Positions 5,167 to 6,534 of a stretch of DNA of 6,534 nucleotides are shown here, piece by piece (the stretch's first letter is position 1; each line of letters begins with the position of its first letter). Made by a program: the position numbers and the translations under genes. The stretch is taken from contig JAEWLD010000134.1 of NCBI GenBank assembly GCA_023393485.1, forward strand, positions 1 through 6,534. The letters are read 5' to 3'. The stretch comes from Bacteroidota bacterium. GTDB lineage: Bacteria; Bacteroidota; Bacteroidia; Flavobacteriales; Flavobacteriaceae. Under the pieces are notes generated by a model. It searched no databases, was not told the DNA's origin, and was given only the letters and a program-made list of their open reading frames with translations.

Positions 5167-6534
5167 ATCTGCAATGTTCGGACTCAACCATTTCCTCGCT
5201 TCTTCCACCAACATCCCGCGTCGCTTCGCATAATCCGCAACCTGGTCTTCCTTAATCTTCCCAAGCCCGAAATACTTGCTCTGCGGATGCGCAAAATAAT
5301 ATCCCGAAACCGATGACGCCGGCCACATCGCAAGATTTTCAGTGAGTTTGACACCTGTGTTTTTCTCGACATCGAGTAATTTCCAGATCGTGCGCTTTTC
5401 CAAATGATCCGGACAGGCCGGATAACCTGGCGCAGGCCGTATGCCTTTGTATTCTTCTTCAATCAAATCTTGATTTGACAGGGTTTCATTGGCGGCATAG
5501 CCCCAAATTTCCTTACGGATTTTCTCGTGCAGGTATTCTGCAAACGCTTCGGCCAAGCGGTCTGCCAAAGCTTTGACCATGATCGCATTGTAATCGTCGA
5601 AAGATTTGGCAAACGTCTCGGCCCATTCATCTACGCCAAAACCGGTCGTGACGCAAAACGCGCCAACATAGTCTTTTTTGCCTGAATCTTTCGGCGCGAC
5701 GAAATCGGCGAGCGCAATATTCGGCGCGCCTTTGGTTTTTTCCGATTGCTGGCGAAGCGTGATGAAGATTGCTGGCCGTTGGTCGTTGGCCGCCGGATAG
5801 ACTTCAATATCATCGTCGTTTACGGTATTGGCCTCAAAAATGCCATAAACGCCTTTCGCCTGCAATTTGCTTTCAGAAACGATGGTTCCGAGCATTTGCT
5901 GCGCATCGTTGAAAACCGATGTCGCCTGCTCGCCCACAACCCCATCAGTTAAAATCGCCGGATACTTGCCGAACAATTCCCAGGTACGGAAAAACGGCGT
6001 CCAATCGATGTACGGAACCAAAGTGCCAACCGAAACCTCAACGGTTCGCACGCCCAATTGATTGGGTTTTACCGGATTGAAATCAAGTTGTAATTTGTTT
6101 TTTCTGGCCTCGGCAATTGACAGATAATTCTTCTCGCGCGAACGGCTTAGATAACCCTCGCGGAGCTGGTTATATTCCGCATGTAAATTTCGGGCGTATT
6201 CATTTTTGGTGGCTTCATTCAAAAGATTTCCGGCGATGGTTACGGCGCGCGACGCATCATTGACATGGACGACGGTCGAGGCGTATTCGGGCGCGATCTT
6301 GACCGCGGTATGCGCACGCGAGGTAGTTGCACCGCCAATCATCACAGGGATTTTAATATTCAAGCGGTCGAGTTCTTTGGCCAGGTAGACCATTTCGTCG
6401 AGCGACGGCGTAATCAATCCAGAAAGCCCGATGATATCGACGTTTTCCGCGACTGCCGTTTCAATGATTTTTTCGGGCGAAACCATGACGCCCAAATCGA
6501 TGATGTCGTAGTTGTTGCAGCCCAGAACAACGCG
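5164..6534 (-). CDS. metH: Cobalamin-dependent methionine synthase, C-terminal part (B12-binding and reactivation domains; N-terminal part outside the window)
   Basis: MetH transfers a methyl group from 5-methyltetrahydrofolate to homocysteine through cobalamin in the cytoplasm. The 456 residues seen here begin in the cobalamin-binding Rossmann domain: VVLGCNNYDIIDLGVMV (2-18) comes just after where the cobalamin-ligating DxHxxG would sit, followed by IIGLSGLITPSLDE and VMIGGATTSRAHTAVK. After a linker comes the S-adenosylmethionine-dependent reactivation domain, with IDWTPFFRTW (176-185), DYVGAFCVTTGFG, the SAM-binding RPAPGYPACPDH (366-377), and AMWPASSVSGYYF before the terminal WLSPNIAD. 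No motif is damaged. The frame is open to the right edge; a TTG at 6495 is internal. In Bacteroidetes the homocysteine domain is often encoded by a separate upstream gene, which cannot be judged here. The TAG stop is the first unit of an inverted heptamer repeat. metF lies downstream on the same strand, past the inserted cassette. Confidence 0.96.
   Translation of the reverse strand, partial: RVVLGCNNYDIIDLGVMVSPEKIIETAVAENVDIIGLSGLITPSLDEMVYLAKELDRLNIKIPVMIGGATTSRAHTAVKIAPEYASTVVHVNDASRAVTIAGNLLNEATKNEYARNLHAEYNQLREGYLSRSREKNYLSIAEARKNKLQLDFNPVKPNQLGVRTVEVSVGTLVPYIDWTPFFRTWELFGKYPAILTDGVVGEQATSVFNDAQQMLGTIVSESKLQAKGVYGIFEANTVNDDDIEVYPAANDQRPAIFITLRQQSEKTKGAPNIALADFVAPKDSGKKDYVGAFCVTTGFGVDEWAETFAKSFDDYNAIMVKALADRLAEAFAEYLHEKIRKEIWGYAANETLSNQDLIEEEYKGIRPAPGYPACPDHLEKRTIWKLLDVEKNTGVKLTENLAMWPASSVSGYYFAHPQSKYFGLGKIKEDQVADYAKRRGMLVEEARKWLSPNIAD

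Larger units (their letters stand above)
4502..5168. mobile_element. Candidate four-helix-bundle cassette bounded by inverted heptamer arrays
   Basis: The outermost 15 bp are a perfect inverted repeat: ATTAGTTGCTAGTTG at 4502-4516 and its reverse complement at 5154-5168. Beyond that the similarity continues imperfectly through the heptamers. Between the ends lie the 25-unit array, the four-helix-bundle gene and an 85-bp AT-rich leader. The 667-bp block fits exactly between the metF start codon and the last codon of metH. I see no target-site duplication and no transposase, so if it is mobile it would depend on enzymes encoded elsewhere. The boundaries are clear in the sequence; mobility is inference. 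An alternative is a simple intergenic repeat that grew around a resident gene. Confidence 0.45.

Overview
The window looks like chromosomal DNA from a member of the Flavobacteriaceae, most likely Flavobacterium or a close relative. The evidence is a GldA-type ABC ATPase, a head-GIN (DUF2807-like) lipoprotein next to a PagL-like outer-membrane protein, a stand-alone four-helix-bundle (S23-type) protein, start codons without Shine-Dalgarno sequences, and one good match to the Bacteroidetes -7 promoter box (TAnnTTTG). This assignment rests on protein recognition from memory, not on a search.

Layout. On the + strand, positions 2-826 hold the 3' part of gldA (its start lies off the left edge), followed by a small unrecognised two-helix membrane protein (859-1176). 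Everything else is on the - strand and reads right to left: metH (C-terminal part only, 5164-6534), a four-helix-bundle gene (4694-5050), metF (3545-4501), a roughly 500-bp hairpin-rich gap, a PagL-like acyloxyacyl hydrolase (1952-3040), and a head-GIN lipoprotein (1198-1941). The two blocks converge near 1177-1197.

How the genes work together. MetF makes 5-methyltetrahydrofolate and MetH passes its methyl group to homocysteine, so metH-metF is a methionine/one-carbon unit. The PagL-like protein and the lipoprotein form a tight two-gene cell-envelope unit with its own candidate promoter. GldA is the ATPase of the Gld ABC transporter used in gliding motility.

The most unusual part is the metH-metF junction. 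The four-helix-bundle gene sits between two arrays of a TAGTTGC-type heptamer in opposite orientation: 25 units without an indel on the metF side and 4 units on the metH side. The outermost 15 bp form a perfect inverted repeat. One end lies directly against the metF start codon, and the other contains the metH stop codon. This has the look of a discrete inserted cassette. The gap at 3064-3544 is a second accessory-looking region, made of several separate inverted-repeat elements with no credible gene.
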